Positions 27,243 to 36,472 of a DNA stretch of 64,000 nucleotides are shown in pieces; position 1 is the first letter of the stretch; each line of letters starts with the position of its first letter. The stretch lies in assembly GCA_021292165.1 (NCBI GenBank), contig CM037876.1, positions 114,643,379 through 114,707,378 of the forward strand, given 5' to 3'. The notes under the pieces were generated by a model. That model had not been told where the DNA came from. It ran no database searches and saw only the letters and a list, made by a program, of their open reading frames with translations. Position numbers and translations under genes: made by a program. This DNA is from Shinisaurus crocodilurus. Lineage: Eukaryota; Chordata; Lepidosauria; Squamata; Shinisauridae.

Positions 27243-28528
27243 CTGAAAAGAAAACAAGCAAAGCAAAATGACCTATTTATTTTTATCTGGTTTTTTTATT
27301 TTTTTTATTTCCCCCTACTCAAATTAACCCTGTGAGGTAGCTTAGGCTGTGTGACAGTGACTTGCCTAAGGTCACACAGTCAGTTGGGTTTTCCAATATT
27401 CAAACCTAACATTGTAGCTACTACCCACAGTATACAATAATAATCAATAGGGTGGATCACATTTATTTTGTTTACATCATGCAACAAGAAAATCCATATT
27501 GTTCACAAGACATTATCAGCGAGCACAACACAGGAGGCAGCCTCATGTGATTGCCTTGGGAATACATAGGTCTGCCACCAGGATCCTGGCCAAACCTAAG
27601 GCACTTTTTGTATGAACCAGAACTTCTGCACGGATAGTGTGCATGTCTGTGTGCATTTTATATATGGAGACAACACAATTACTGCAGTGGCAATGGCTTG
27701 GAAAAAGTGCCATCCCTATCACAGAACATTCAAAGTTTGGTATACAACTCCCAAATGTGAATCAGCACCTCCACTTGAACCTCATGTGGCCATGAACTGT
27801 GATGGTGTAGAGGTTACCTCATGTGTGAGCCAGCCCAGACTTCCAGACAGTTCAAATTTTGTAAAGTTCATAATGCTCTGCTACTAAACAGCTCTGGTTG
27901 AAAGTTTGTTTAAATGCACACACACACACACACACACACACACCCTGTAGCAGTTCTTCCTCCAAAGTGTGATATGCATCCATGGCATCTTGCCACTAGG
28001 ACTCCCAAGCTTTTTTTTTTTTTTTTTGGCCCAATCATCCTCTTTCTAAGCTTTCCCCCTGGGAATCTCAACAAGTTTCTAGTACTGTATCTCTTGTGAT
28101 AATATTGATAGGACAGCGGCCATAGCCCAGTAGAAGAGAACTACTGAGATCAGTCTCACTGTCAGAAATATGCAAATGTTAACCCTGTCAGATTACTAAT
28201 GCAATAAATAATCCATGGCACACTCATCTAATTGGCCATCCTAAATTCCTAATGAGGAAAGCTCTATGTCAAGACACTGCCATCACCAGTAAACACATTA
28301 ACATCCATTAAGTTAATGGGTGTTAACTTAAGTGTAGGTATCTACATCCAGGTATGCACACAAATCTCTTCTTGCACACCACACACCCCATGTTCACCCA
28401 TGGAAAAAAGAAAGCTTAGGTCAAACTACCACCCCAGATAACTATCTCCCCTTGATTTGGGAAAACCCACCCCAAAACTGAGGTATTAAAAAGGAGTTGT
28501 TTGTTCCTCTTAGAGAGGGGCAGGGGGA
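27243..28528. other. Start of the PPARA 5'-UTR intron; microsatellite and MIR scrap
   Basis: A MIR-like SINE scrap lies at about 27310-27410 (CCCTGTGAGGTAGCTTAGG, GACTTGCCTAAGGTCACAC). A (CA)n tract runs 27917-27943 and a T run 28011-28027. No coding sequence is seen. Confidence 0.5.
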
Positions 28529-28860
28529 AGAACAGGTTGCTTACCTGTAACTGTGGCTCTTCGAGTGGTCATCTGTGCATTCACACACATGGGCTCTGCA
28601 CCTGCACTGAGACCAGTTTGGGAAAGTTCTGTAGCTGAGGAAAATCGGGCGGGAGCCCCTCCCCCATCGCGCATGCTCCTAGCAAGGTTCCCGCTTGTTC
28701 CTTCAGTTCCCTGAAACCGCCAATCGCGATCCCAGGACTGAGAGAAAAAATCGACATCGAGAATGGTCCCAAAAGGGACATTGAATTGGTTGCACCTAAC
28801 AGGATCAGTAGCCCTACCGAAATCGATAGTGACACCGAAGCAGGGTCGGTGGGTGGGTTG

Positions 28861-28952
28861 TGTGAATGCACAGATGACCACTCAAAGAACCACAGTTACA
28901 GGTAAGCAACCTGTTCTTCTTCTTCGTGGTCTCTGTGCATCACACACATGGG
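28861..28952. repeat. Internal complementary region of DIRS copy B2
   Basis: The left half (TGTGAATGCACAGATGACC) is the reverse complement of the left end at about 28529-28590. The right half (TTCGTGGTCTCTGTGCATCA) is the reverse complement of the right end at about 31022-31056. The centre contains CAGGTAAGCAACCTG. Confidence 0.85.
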
Positions 28953-29029
28953 CAGAGTAGCAAGCTGACTTACTGGCAGCAGGTCAGTGTCAAACTTATT
29001 GAAGCACAGATGAGAGAACAGCCAGGCCA

Positions 29030-29240
29030 AAGACGTTGTCTGCTCGAGCTCAAACATCCAGGTGGTAATGGCAGATGAAAGTCATCGGTGTGGGCCATGT
29101 AGCCACCTTGCATAGGTCTGGTAGGGTTACTCCCATGCCAAAAGCCATGGACGTGGACACTGCTCTTGTGGAATGTGCTCGTATTGAGCCCCATAATGGA
29201 CACTTCCCGAGTTCATACGCCTGCCGGATGCATTGGACGA
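29030..29240 (-). pseudogene. DIRS-B recombinase C-terminus in copy B2
   Basis: A frame within 29050-29544 reads AHSTRAVSTSMAFGMGV, then LPDLCKVATW, then TFICHYHLDV. This is the His-x-x-Arg box and the nucleophile Tyr of DIRS tyrosine recombinases, just upstream of the internal complementary region, as expected. The rest of the recombinase is missing. Confidence 0.65.
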
Positions 29241-29379
29241 TCCACGCATTGGTACAGGCAGAATCATCGGGAGCAGTGTGAGTCGAGATCGGAGTAAGGA
29301 GATCTGGCCCAACGCATGTCATGGTAGTAGTACTCTCACTGATAGTTGCCTCCATGAGAATGACGTGAAGCCAGCCCCC

Positions 29380-30410
29380 TACATGGGGGAACAGGACAGG
29401 GACCGGTAGCAGGGTTCCCGTTCCTCCACGTAATGAGCTCGAGCTTGGCGCCCCTGGCGCAGCAAGTCCACAACCTGCAGAGCTGGCATCAAGACTTCCC
29501 GCTGCTCCATCTGGGATGCCGCCGTGTCCTGGGAGGTGGAGCAATCCCTGGAGCGTTGTCCTGAAGCAGCGGGTTCCTGTTGAGTCCCAGCTAGGAATGG
29601 CGACTCAAATATCTCACCTTCCGACACTGAGACGACCTGGGCCCTCGATCCCGAGCAACCCTTCGGTGTCGGAGAGCGAGATCGACTGTGTCATGCTTCC
29701 ATTGTGGCTGATGTAATAGCTGGTGGCAGTTTCTCGGAATCGGCTCTCAAGCTCGAAGCTACCAGAGCAGATAGGGCTGTCGAGCTCAGTGCAGTAGCCA
29801 GAGAGGCAGACGCAGAAGGAGTCTTTGAAGACTTGGATTTTTCCTTCCTCTCTGCCTTGCTGCGCTTTTGGCGCTCTGACTCTTACTTGGTTTTATGGGC
29901 CCGCTTTGCCAATTTTTTTTGCTAGCAGGGCCTCCACAGTTTTGACCGGTGTCGATGGGCATTCCGAAGTCACAGTGTGTGGTGGAGGGGTCCAAGGCCT
30001 GGGCACTGGGGCCGGAGCTGGGGCCATCATTGCGGTGAGGGCCTTATTTATTTATTTATTACATTTATACCCCGCCTTTTTCCTGCAAGGAACTCAAGGC
30101 GGCTTACATAATCCTCCTCCCCATTTTATCCTCACAACAACCCTGTGAGGTAGGTTAGGCTGAGAGCCAGTGACTGGCCCAAAGTCACCCAGTGAGTTTC
30201 ATGGCCGAGCGGGGACAGGAACCCAGATTGCTTGAGTCCCAGTTTATTGGCCCTGTGTTTCTTCACTTGGCAAGTGAAGGCCTGACAGTGGTGGCACGTG
30301 TCCACCATGTGGGCCTCTCCCAAGCAGACGAGGCATAAGGAAAGGCTGTCTGCCGGTGGCAATTTTGCTCCACACTTAACGCACTTGCAAAAAAGTGCTT
30401 TAGCTGGCAT
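29380..30410 (-). pseudogene. DIRS-B Gag remnant with zinc-ribbon start
   Basis: From an ATG at about 30410, the frame gives MPAKALFCKCVKCGAKLPPA followed by SLCLVCLG and CHHC: paired CxxC motifs suggesting a small zinc-binding domain. Copy B3 has the same start at 61366. A MIR-type SINE (30042-30243) interrupts it. A further Gln/Ser-rich piece lies at 29379-29627. Confidence 0.5.
30042..30243 (-). mobile_element. MIR-type tRNA SINE with L2-like tail, copy 1
   Basis: The plus strand starts with ATTT repeats, then TATACCCCGCCTTTTTCCTG and CCTCACAACAACCCTGTGAG, ending with the tRNA-like head. The order fits a CORE/MIR SINE in reverse orientation. The head is incomplete. Confidence 0.7.
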
Positions 30411-30483
30411 GGTGACCAAAAGCGGAGAATGTAGACGAACGACAAGAAGACAAGGGGGAGACGACGAACGATGACTAAAAAAC

Positions 30484-30531
<48 letters not shown>
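30484..30531. repeat. (TA)n(GA)n microsatellite
   Basis: A run of TA dinucleotides (30484-30506) passes directly into a run of GA dinucleotides (30507-30531). Confidence 0.95.
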
Positions 30532-30686
30532 TAACCAAGACAAGTAAAAGAGGGAGAAGACAACAAAGACTAAGTAACAAAAAAGAAGAAGCCTCAGCCA
30601 ACAAAGCTGCGAAGAACGCAGAGAAGAGGAACCTCCCGAAAAACCACCCACTTGTGATGGAGGTCAAAGAAAAACTGAGGGAATTT

Positions 30687-30919
30687 ATTTATTTATTTAT
30701 TATATTTATATCCCGCCTTTTTTCCTGCAAGGAACCTAAGGCGGCTTACATAATCCTCGTCCTCCTCTCTATTTTGTCCTCACAACAACCCTGTGAGGTA
30801 GGTTAGGCTGAGAGTGAGTGACTGGCCCAAAGTCACCCAGTGAGTTTCATGGCCGAGCGGGGACTAGAACCAGGATCTCCCGAGTCCCAGTCCAGCACTC
30901 TCACCACTAGGCCACACTG
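30687..30919 (-). mobile_element. MIR-type tRNA SINE with L2-like tail, copy 2
   Basis: A complete copy: ATTT repeats, ATCCCGCCTTTTTTCCTGC, ACAACCCTGTGAGGTAGG, then GAACCAGGATCTCCCGAGTC and the end ACCACTAGGCCACACTGG. On the minus strand this gives polymerase III A-box (TGGCCTAGTGG) and B-box (GGTTCTAGTCC) sequences. Confidence 0.75.
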
Positions 30920-31056
30920 GCGGGAGCCCCACTAGGAGCATGCACAATGGGGGAGGGGCTCCCGCCTGATTTTCCTCAGCTATAGAACTTTCCCGAACCA
31001 ATCTCAGCGCAGGCGCAGAGCCCATGTGTATGATGCACAGAGACCATGAAGAAGAA

Positions 31057-31753
31057 ACATCCACGCATTTGCAGTTTCTCTAGTGAGTTTCCCTCCACCT
31101 TCCTTCTCCTGATTCCTCCAGTCTCCCCCATTGTTATTCTTGGCTAGTAAGGGCTTAAGGCAATTGTAAGAACTTTTTTCCTTCTCTTGCTCCCTCATCA
31201 CAAGTTAAGCAGAGAGGACACCTCTGCTTTGCAGTATGAGTTGGCATTCACCTGAAAGTAAAGTGGTTGAGTAGTCAAGGCTTCAGGAAGAGTGGGTTCC
31301 TACTAGCCCCAAAGAAGATCAGTAAGGAACCACAGAAGAACAATCCTACTTACAACAGACCACTAAGAGCCCTTGTCTACTCTTTTTACTCTGGAATAGG
31401 TAATATTAGCATTTCAATCACCACCCTCCTACCTTTCAGCAGATTACCCAAGTACCCTCAGACCAAGTTATCTGCATTCAGATCCCTATCACTACCTGAA
31501 TTAGGACCCTCATTTGTCTAACAGCCTCTCCTTCTCATTACTCCTAAAATGCTAGCATGCCACTCTGTCTTAGTTTTGTCACCCTTTTCGTTCCCTCCTT
31601 CTCCTATGCCCTCTATAAAATTAATCCTAGCCTTTCCAGTCCCATTTGAATGCTGCCCATGTTCATACTTTCTATTTTTGAAATAAGCTGCATTCAAAGT
31701 TCTGCTTTATGTATGTTTTTGTGTTTGTTCCTGTGAAGAAATGCCTGTATATA
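31057..31753. other. Intronic sequence, no gene seen
   Basis: Unique-looking sequence between DIRS copy B2 and a mariner-like MITE. No domain was recognised. Confidence 0.4.
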
Positions 31754-32022
31754 CCGTATTTTTCGCTCCATAAGACGCACTTTACCCCCCCAAAAAACTA
31801 GGTGGAAATGTCTGTGCGTCCTATGGAGTGAATATAGTTTAAAAATTTTTTTTTTTTTTTTTTTTTTTTACTTTCCTCTGCTGGTCTGGAAGAGCGGAGG
31901 ACTCCTGGGTGGGGCGGGGGAAGCCCCCGCCTCTCAGCTGATTTTTTTTTTTTTTTAATTTTTTGTACCATACAGTAAGTGCGTCTTATGGTCCGGTGTG
32001 TCTTATGGAGCGAAAAATACGG
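31754..32022. mobile_element. Mariner-like MITE with TA target duplication, copy 2
   Basis: The ends are CCGTATTTTTCGCTCCATAA and its complement TTATGGAGCGAAAAATACGG, flanked by TA at 31752-31753 and 32023-32024. The interior carries two long T runs (about 31845-31869 and 31942-31957) and no coding sequence. The first bases match the MITE at 4156, so the two are related types. Confidence 0.75.
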
Positions 32023-32145
32023 TAACTTGTTCTGTAATGCTTATTCTGTGGCCTCTGTGAGGCTACAGTGTATGTAGGTTTGCGGCCTTGTTTTGTTGCT
32101 GACAAAGGCCTGTGCAGCAGTTGCTCAGAGATATTCTGAAGGGCA

Positions 32146-32168
32146 AGAGAGAGAGAGAGAGAGAGAGA
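32146..32168. repeat. (GA)n microsatellite
   Basis: A run of GA dinucleotides. Confidence 0.95.
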
Positions 32169-32424
32169 CAAGCATTTTGAATGTTGTTAGATGGGGCCTG
32201 GATCAGGTAAATTCAGTTCTGACTGGCTGGGGATTCCAGCTACGTGAGAAAGAGCGGTTGGGAATTCCTGTTCTGGCAAAGCACACTTGCATCGGGCATG
32301 CTCTGTTTTGTTTTTTTTTAAAGCTACCCTGCTCAGACTCTTAGCCTGAACAACCAATCACTGTAGACCTCTTGTTTTGCAAAGGATGGGGTTGTTCTGG
32401 GATGCGTGTTGCCCAGGCTCAACA

Positions 32425-32559
32425 GAGCTAACTGTGCTGGCTGACTCATTGGCTAGTTTACTGAGCCAAACCGGCCAGCCAACAGCCTGCCCACAAGGTC
32501 TCTGAATGGCTGACTTGGCTCAGCAAACTAGCCAATAAGTCAGCCAGCATAATTAGCTC
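32425..32559. mobile_element. Palindromic MITE (GAGCTAACTGTGCTGG ends)
   Basis: Arms of 45 bp with about four mismatches: GAGCTAACTGTGCTGGCTGA on the left and TCAGCCAGCATAATTAGCTC on the right, around a ~45-bp loop. There is no coding sequence. Confidence 0.65.
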
Positions 32560-32584
32560 CATTTCACTTCTGAAAAAGCCAACT

Positions 32585-32818
32585 CAGGTGTGTGTGTGTG
32601 TAAGAGAGAGAAAGAGAATGCCTTGGGGTTGGTGTGTGTGTGTGTGTACACTCTGGGGTAAGCTTTGGGGTGTGTCTGGGGGGGTATCCTTTGTGTGTGT
32701 GGGTATCCTTCGGGGGCATCTTTTGGGGAGTCTCCTTGGGCAGGTGCATGTGTATGCTTTGGTGGGGTGTGTGTGTGTATGCTTTGGGGAGGTGTATGCT
32801 TGGGTGGTATGCTTTGTG

Positions 32819-32849
<31 letters not shown>

Positions 32850-33024
32850 TGTGTATGCTTTGCAGTATGCGTCTTTGTGGGGTGTTTTGGGGGATGGGGT
32901 GGGTATGCTTTGGGTGTTGGTGGGTGTGGTGAGTGGGTATGCTTTGGTGTGTGTGCGCGCGCATGCATATGTGTACACTTTGGGGTATGTGCATATGATT
33001 TGGGGGGTGTATGCTTTGGGGGGG
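32585..33024. repeat. GT-rich minisatellite with (GT)n core
   Basis: Degenerate repeats of TATGCTTTGGGG and GTGTGTGTG fill this stretch, including a pure (GT)n run at about 32819-32847 and an alternating GTGTGTGCGCGCGCATGCAT section near 32949. It directly abuts the DIRS-A terminus. Confidence 0.85.
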
Positions 33025-33076
33025 TGAGAAACGGAAATTCTTTACTTACCGTGAATTTCTGTTCTCCGCGAGGGGA

Positions 33077-33177
33077 GGAGGCCAGCAAATATGGGGAGTA
33101 GCCCCGCCTCCGGGGCTGGAAGGCAGACTTGTTCTGAGCTTCCGGTGGAGGAGGGGCCTCCCCAGAAGCTCCAGTTG
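33077..33177. repeat. DIRS-A inverted terminal repeat, 3' side
   Basis: 101 bp starting GGAGGCCAGCAAATATGGGG and ending GAAGCTCCAGTTG. It is the exact reverse complement of 39057-39157. A further ~50 bp of unique end (33026-33076) lies outside it. Confidence 0.92.
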
Positions 33178-33332
33178 ACACTTCCAAACGAACCGTTAGG
33201 TGTAGACGTCCTTGCTATCTATGATAGGGACTCTGTCTGGTCCGTTGGTCACGAGCCTGTGGGAACAAAAGAGAGAGACTCCCTCCCACTTGCTCGGAGC
33301 GTGTCCAGGAGGAGGCCGGCCCGGGGCGGGCC

Positions 33333-33427
33333 TTGCTGGCCTCCTCCCCTCGCGGAGAACAGAAATTCACGGTAAGTAAAGAATTTCCGTTTCTCCTTCG
33401 AGGGTCGGAGGCCAGCAAATATGGGGA
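33333..33427. repeat. DIRS-A internal complementary region
   Basis: The left half (33333 to about 33394) is the reverse complement of the element's outer 3' end (33026-33085). The right half (about 33390-33427) is the reverse complement of the outer 5' end (39137-39173). The halves overlap by about 5 bp at TTCTC. In DIRS replication models this serves to rebuild both termini and close the circle. Confidence 0.92.
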
Positions 33428-33482
33428 TGTAAAAAAGCAGTCCATCCCCTGGGTGGGAAAAAACTCCCTCCCAGCCGGCCTC

Positions 33483-34560
33483 CTACTGAGACGGAATGAC
33501 TCCCTGCAGAACGCGCCTCCCAAAGGCGCCCTCTGCTGAGGCCATCAGGTCAATTTTATAATGCCTGGTGAAGGTGTGAACCGAAGACCAGGTGGCTGCC
33601 CTGCAGATTTCATCTAGGGGCGCCCTTGCGCTGAATGCCGCTGAGGTAGCCATCCCTCTCACTGAATGAGCAACTATGCCCTCAGGCACTGTCAGACCTG
33701 CTGAAGTGTAGGCCAGTGCGATGCAGTCGCGTAGCCAGCGAGACAGGGATGCTGTGGAAACCTTTTTCCCGAGGGAGGAGGGCTTGAAGGACACGAACAT
33801 GCAACTAGCTTGCCTGTGGGGCTTGGTCCTGTCTAGATAAAATTTGAGTGCCCTCATGGCATCAAGTGAGTGCCACTCCTTCTCTATAGGTGTGGCAGGA
33901 TGAGGGCAGAAAGAAGGAATTACCAGGTCCTGGGACCTGTGAAAAGGAGAGTTGACTTTGGGCATGAAGGACGGGTCTGTGCGGAGCACTGCCTTGTCCT
34001 TGTGGAACGTGCAGAGTTCTTTACTGCAGGAGAGGGCCCCTAACTCTGAAACCCTTCTAGCTGAGGTGATTGCAACTAGAAAGATGGTTTTCAAGGTCAG
34101 CACCTTGAGGCTGGCAGCCCCTAGTGGTTCGAAAGGGGGCTTTGTGAGGGCCCTAAGGACCGTGTTGAGGCTCCAGGTGGGGAACCTCCGGGTGGGAGGG
34201 GGGCTGACGAGGGTGGCCGCCCTGAGGAACCTCTTGATGTGTGGGTGTGCTCCCAATGGTGATCCCTTGGAGTCGCCTAACACTGACCCTAGTGCTGCCA
34301 CTTGCCGCCTGAGGGTACTAGGACTAAGGCCTGAGGACAGGCCTTCTTGGAGGAACTCTAGGATGTCTGGTGTCTCCGCATCTAGAGGGTCCCTCCCAGT
34401 GGCCTTGGACCATCGGAGAAAGGCCCTCCAGGTGCGGTCGTATGTTTTGTGCGTGGACGGCCTCCTGGAGGCCAGCAAGGTGGAGATTACCTTATCGGAA
34501 TAACCACGTCTTGTTAGGAGGCTCCGCTCAGTCTCCAGGCGGTTAGCTTCAGGAAGCTGG
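33483..34560 (-). CDS. DIRS-A tyrosine recombinase
   Basis: This is the recombinase that integrates the element's DNA circle. The N-terminal SAM-like part reads STLLASRRPSTHKTYDRTWR. The catalytic domain has ITSARRVSELGAL (first Arg), a VAHSVRG box (His-x-x-Arg) and TFTRHYKIDL, whose Tyr lies at 33558-33560. The stop is at 33485-33483. The same frame stays open upstream to 36353, but that part is a Pro/Ser-rich shadow of the RT frame, so the recombinase is taken to start near 34560, overlapping the RT stop by about 45 nt. How it is translated (frameshift, reinitiation or splicing) is not visible. Confidence 0.9.
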
Positions 34561-36472
34561 GGTCCTGGTGGAAGATTGGACCCTGACTGAGTAGGTCGTG
34601 CCTGAGGGGGAGTCTGAACGGCTTCTCCCTCGAGAGGTTCACCAAGTCTGGGAACCAGGGACGGCGTGGCCAGTGTGGAGCCACCAGGATGACTTGGGCT
34701 TTCTGGTCTCTGACCTTCTGGACTACCCTCGGGATCAGAGGTAGCGGGGGAACGGCGTAGAGGAGGCCTACTGGCCACTGGCTGATGAGGGCGTCGGTGA
34801 GCTGTGCCCCTTCTGTTCGGTATCGCGTTCCGAACCGTGGCAACTTCGTGTTCTGTGGTGTCGCAAAGAGGTCGATGCATGGTCGGCCTAGATGCTTGGT
34901 CAGTAGGACGAAGACCTCTGGGTTTAGGGACCACTCGCTCTGGTCCACTGTTGTCCTGCTGAGCCAGTCGGCCTGAACGTTCATTACCCCGCTCAAGTGT
35001 TCTGCTCTGATGGAGCGGAGGTGTTGCTGGGCCCATCTGAACAAGGACATCGCCTCCTTTTGTAGGGCTTCGGATCTTGTTCCGCCTTGCTTGTTCACGT
35101 ATGCCTTGGCTACGACGTTGTCTGTCATCACCAGCACATGTTGATCCTCCAGGAGTTTGCTGAACTCTCTGAGGGCTAGCTTCACTGCCCTTAGCTCGAG
35201 GAGGTTGATGGAGAGCTTGGTCTCTTCTTTGGACCACAGTCCCTGTGTGTGTTTTTCTTGGCAAACCGCTCCCCATCCGGACAGGCAGGCATCTGTTGTC
35301 AACGTGATGCGTGTCGGTGCTTGAATCGGAACTCCCTGGGAAAGGTGTGCTGGGTGAGACCACCACTTTAGGGAGCGAGAGACAGAGGGTGGGATGGTGA
35401 GAAGTGGATTGTGGTTGCACGTAATCTCTAGTTGGAAGTCCAGGAGAAAGGTTTGCAGTGGCCTGGAGTAAAACCTGGCCCACTGCACTGAGTCCTGGCA
35501 CGAGACCATCATCCCCAGGAGCTTGGCTAAGTCCTTGAGTGGTACTCTGTCCTTCGAGCGCAGATGTGCCGCCAGTCGGCTTGTCAAGGTCTGTCTGTCT
35601 GATGACAAGAACATCATGTCCCTGATGGTATTCAGGGAGACGCCTAGATGAGTGAGCGTCTGAGACGGAACCAGGGAGCTCTTCTTCTCGTTGTTGAGGA
35701 ACCCCAAGTTGTTTAGCAGTGTCACTGCCTGTGAGGTGTCTTTGAGGCTCTGGCTGAAGGACGGGGAACGGATCAGGATGTCGTCCAGGTAGGGGTGTAG
35801 CTGCACGCCCCTTGTACGCAGAAGCGCCACCGGTGCCAGGAGGACTTTGGAGAAGACCCTTGGAGCTGTAGCAAGACCGAACGGGAGGGCCCTGAACTGG
35901 AACTGCTTGATACCATAGCTGAAACGCAGGAACCTCCGATGGGCAGGGCGGATTGGTATGTGGAGGTAGGCCTCTGTCAGGTCTATCGATGACAGGAAGT
36001 CTTTTTTCTGCAGGCACTCCTTGATGGATCTGAGTGTCTCCATCCGGAACTTCTGCTTCTTGAGGGAGCGGTTGACTCTTTTCAAGTCTAGGATGGGACG
36101 CACTTTCCCGTCTTTTTTGGGAACAGTGAAAAACACCGAAAATGTTCCACGATTTCTTTGATTCTGGGGAACCTCTTCTATTGCACGTATCTGAAGGAGG
36201 TGTTGGATAGCTGTTACGATTCTCAGGTGCTTTGCAGGATCTCTGAGATAGTGGGTCCTGAAAAACCTTTCTTTGGGCTTCTTCCTGAATTCCAGGGAGT
36301 AGCCTTGCTGAATTGTCTCTAGGAGCCATCGATCTGAGAAGTAATTCTTCCAAATTTCTGAGAACTCGCGTAGCCTCCCCCCCACTGGGGGAGGAGGACC
36401 GTCAGGCGGAGCTGGATTTCTTTCCCTGGGCAGATGAGCCTTTGTGCTGGCCTCCTTTCTGGGCCGAGCCAC
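34514..36472 (-). CDS. DIRS-A reverse transcriptase / RNase H / methyltransferase-like protein
   Basis: 652 codons from an ATG at 36472 that overlaps the Gag-like frame by 71 nt in another frame. The order is RT motifs (FFTVPKKDGKVRPILDLKRV, FLSSIDLTEAYLHIPI, LPFGLATAPRVFSKVL, catalytic YLDDIL), then RNase H (LTTDACLSGWGAVC, LLELRAVKLAL, VMTDNVVAKAYVN, ADWLSR). A last section, CIDLFATPQNTKLPRF ... AVPPLPLIPRVVQKVR ... APHWPRRPWFPDL, corresponds to the dam-methyltransferase-like region described in DIRS elements. No stops interrupt it. Confidence 0.92.
   Translation of the reverse strand: MARPRKEASTKAHLPRERNPAPPDGPPPPVGGRLREFSEIWKNYFSDRWLLETIQQGYSLEFRKKPKERFFRTHYLRDPAKHLRIVTAIQHLLQIRAIEEVPQNQRNRGTFSVFFTVPKKDGKVRPILDLKRVNRSLKKQKFRMETLRSIKECLQKKDFLSSIDLTEAYLHIPIRPAHRRFLRFSYGIKQFQFRALPFGLATAPRVFSKVLLAPVALLRTRGVQLHPYLDDILIRSPSFSQSLKDTSQAVTLLNNLGFLNNEKKSSLVPSQTLTHLGVSLNTIRDMMFLSSDRQTLTSRLAAHLRSKDRVPLKDLAKLLGMMVSCQDSVQWARFYSRPLQTFLLDFQLEITCNHNPLLTIPPSVSRSLKWWSHPAHLSQGVPIQAPTRITLTTDACLSGWGAVCQEKHTQGLWSKEETKLSINLLELRAVKLALREFSKLLEDQHVLVMTDNVVAKAYVNKQGGTRSEALQKEAMSLFRWAQQHLRSIRAEHLSGVMNVQADWLSRTTVDQSEWSLNPEVFVLLTKHLGRPCIDLFATPQNTKLPRFGTRYRTEGAQLTDALISQWPVGLLYAVPPLPLIPRVVQKVRDQKAQVILVAPHWPRRPWFPDLVNLSREKPFRLPLRHDLLSQGPIFHQDPSFLKLTAWRLSGAS

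Larger units (their letters stand above)
28529..31056 (-). mobile_element. Internally deleted DIRS-like element, family B copy 2
   Basis: Both ends are present. The inverted terminal repeats at about 28577-28697 and 30920-31041 are reverse complements of each other over ~120 bp with few changes. The internal complementary region lies at about 28861-28952. Between them only the recombinase C-terminus (about 29030-29240) and Gag pieces remain; the RT and RNase H regions are gone. Two MIR-type SINEs are inserted or retained at 30042 and 30687. It looks like a non-autonomous derivative that kept all cis-acting termini. Confidence 0.8.

Noticed and set aside
30687..30919. tRNA-like A and B boxes suggesting a tRNA gene
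   Set aside because: No cloverleaf or anticodon arm. The sequence is the head of a MIR-type SINE found three times here.
32588..33020. Regularly spaced repeats suggesting a CRISPR array
   Set aside because: Degenerate GT-rich minisatellite with no constant repeat or spacer structure, in a vertebrate intron.
32553..33187. Long His/Thr/Pro-rich minus-strand frames
   Set aside because: Translations of the GT-rich minisatellite, repetitive in all frames. Not a gene.
34514..36353. The recombinase frame stays open for about 600 codons upstream, suggesting one giant protein
   Set aside because: That part is Pro/Ser/Arg-rich without domains and lies opposite the clear RT/RNase H frame. It is a shadow frame.
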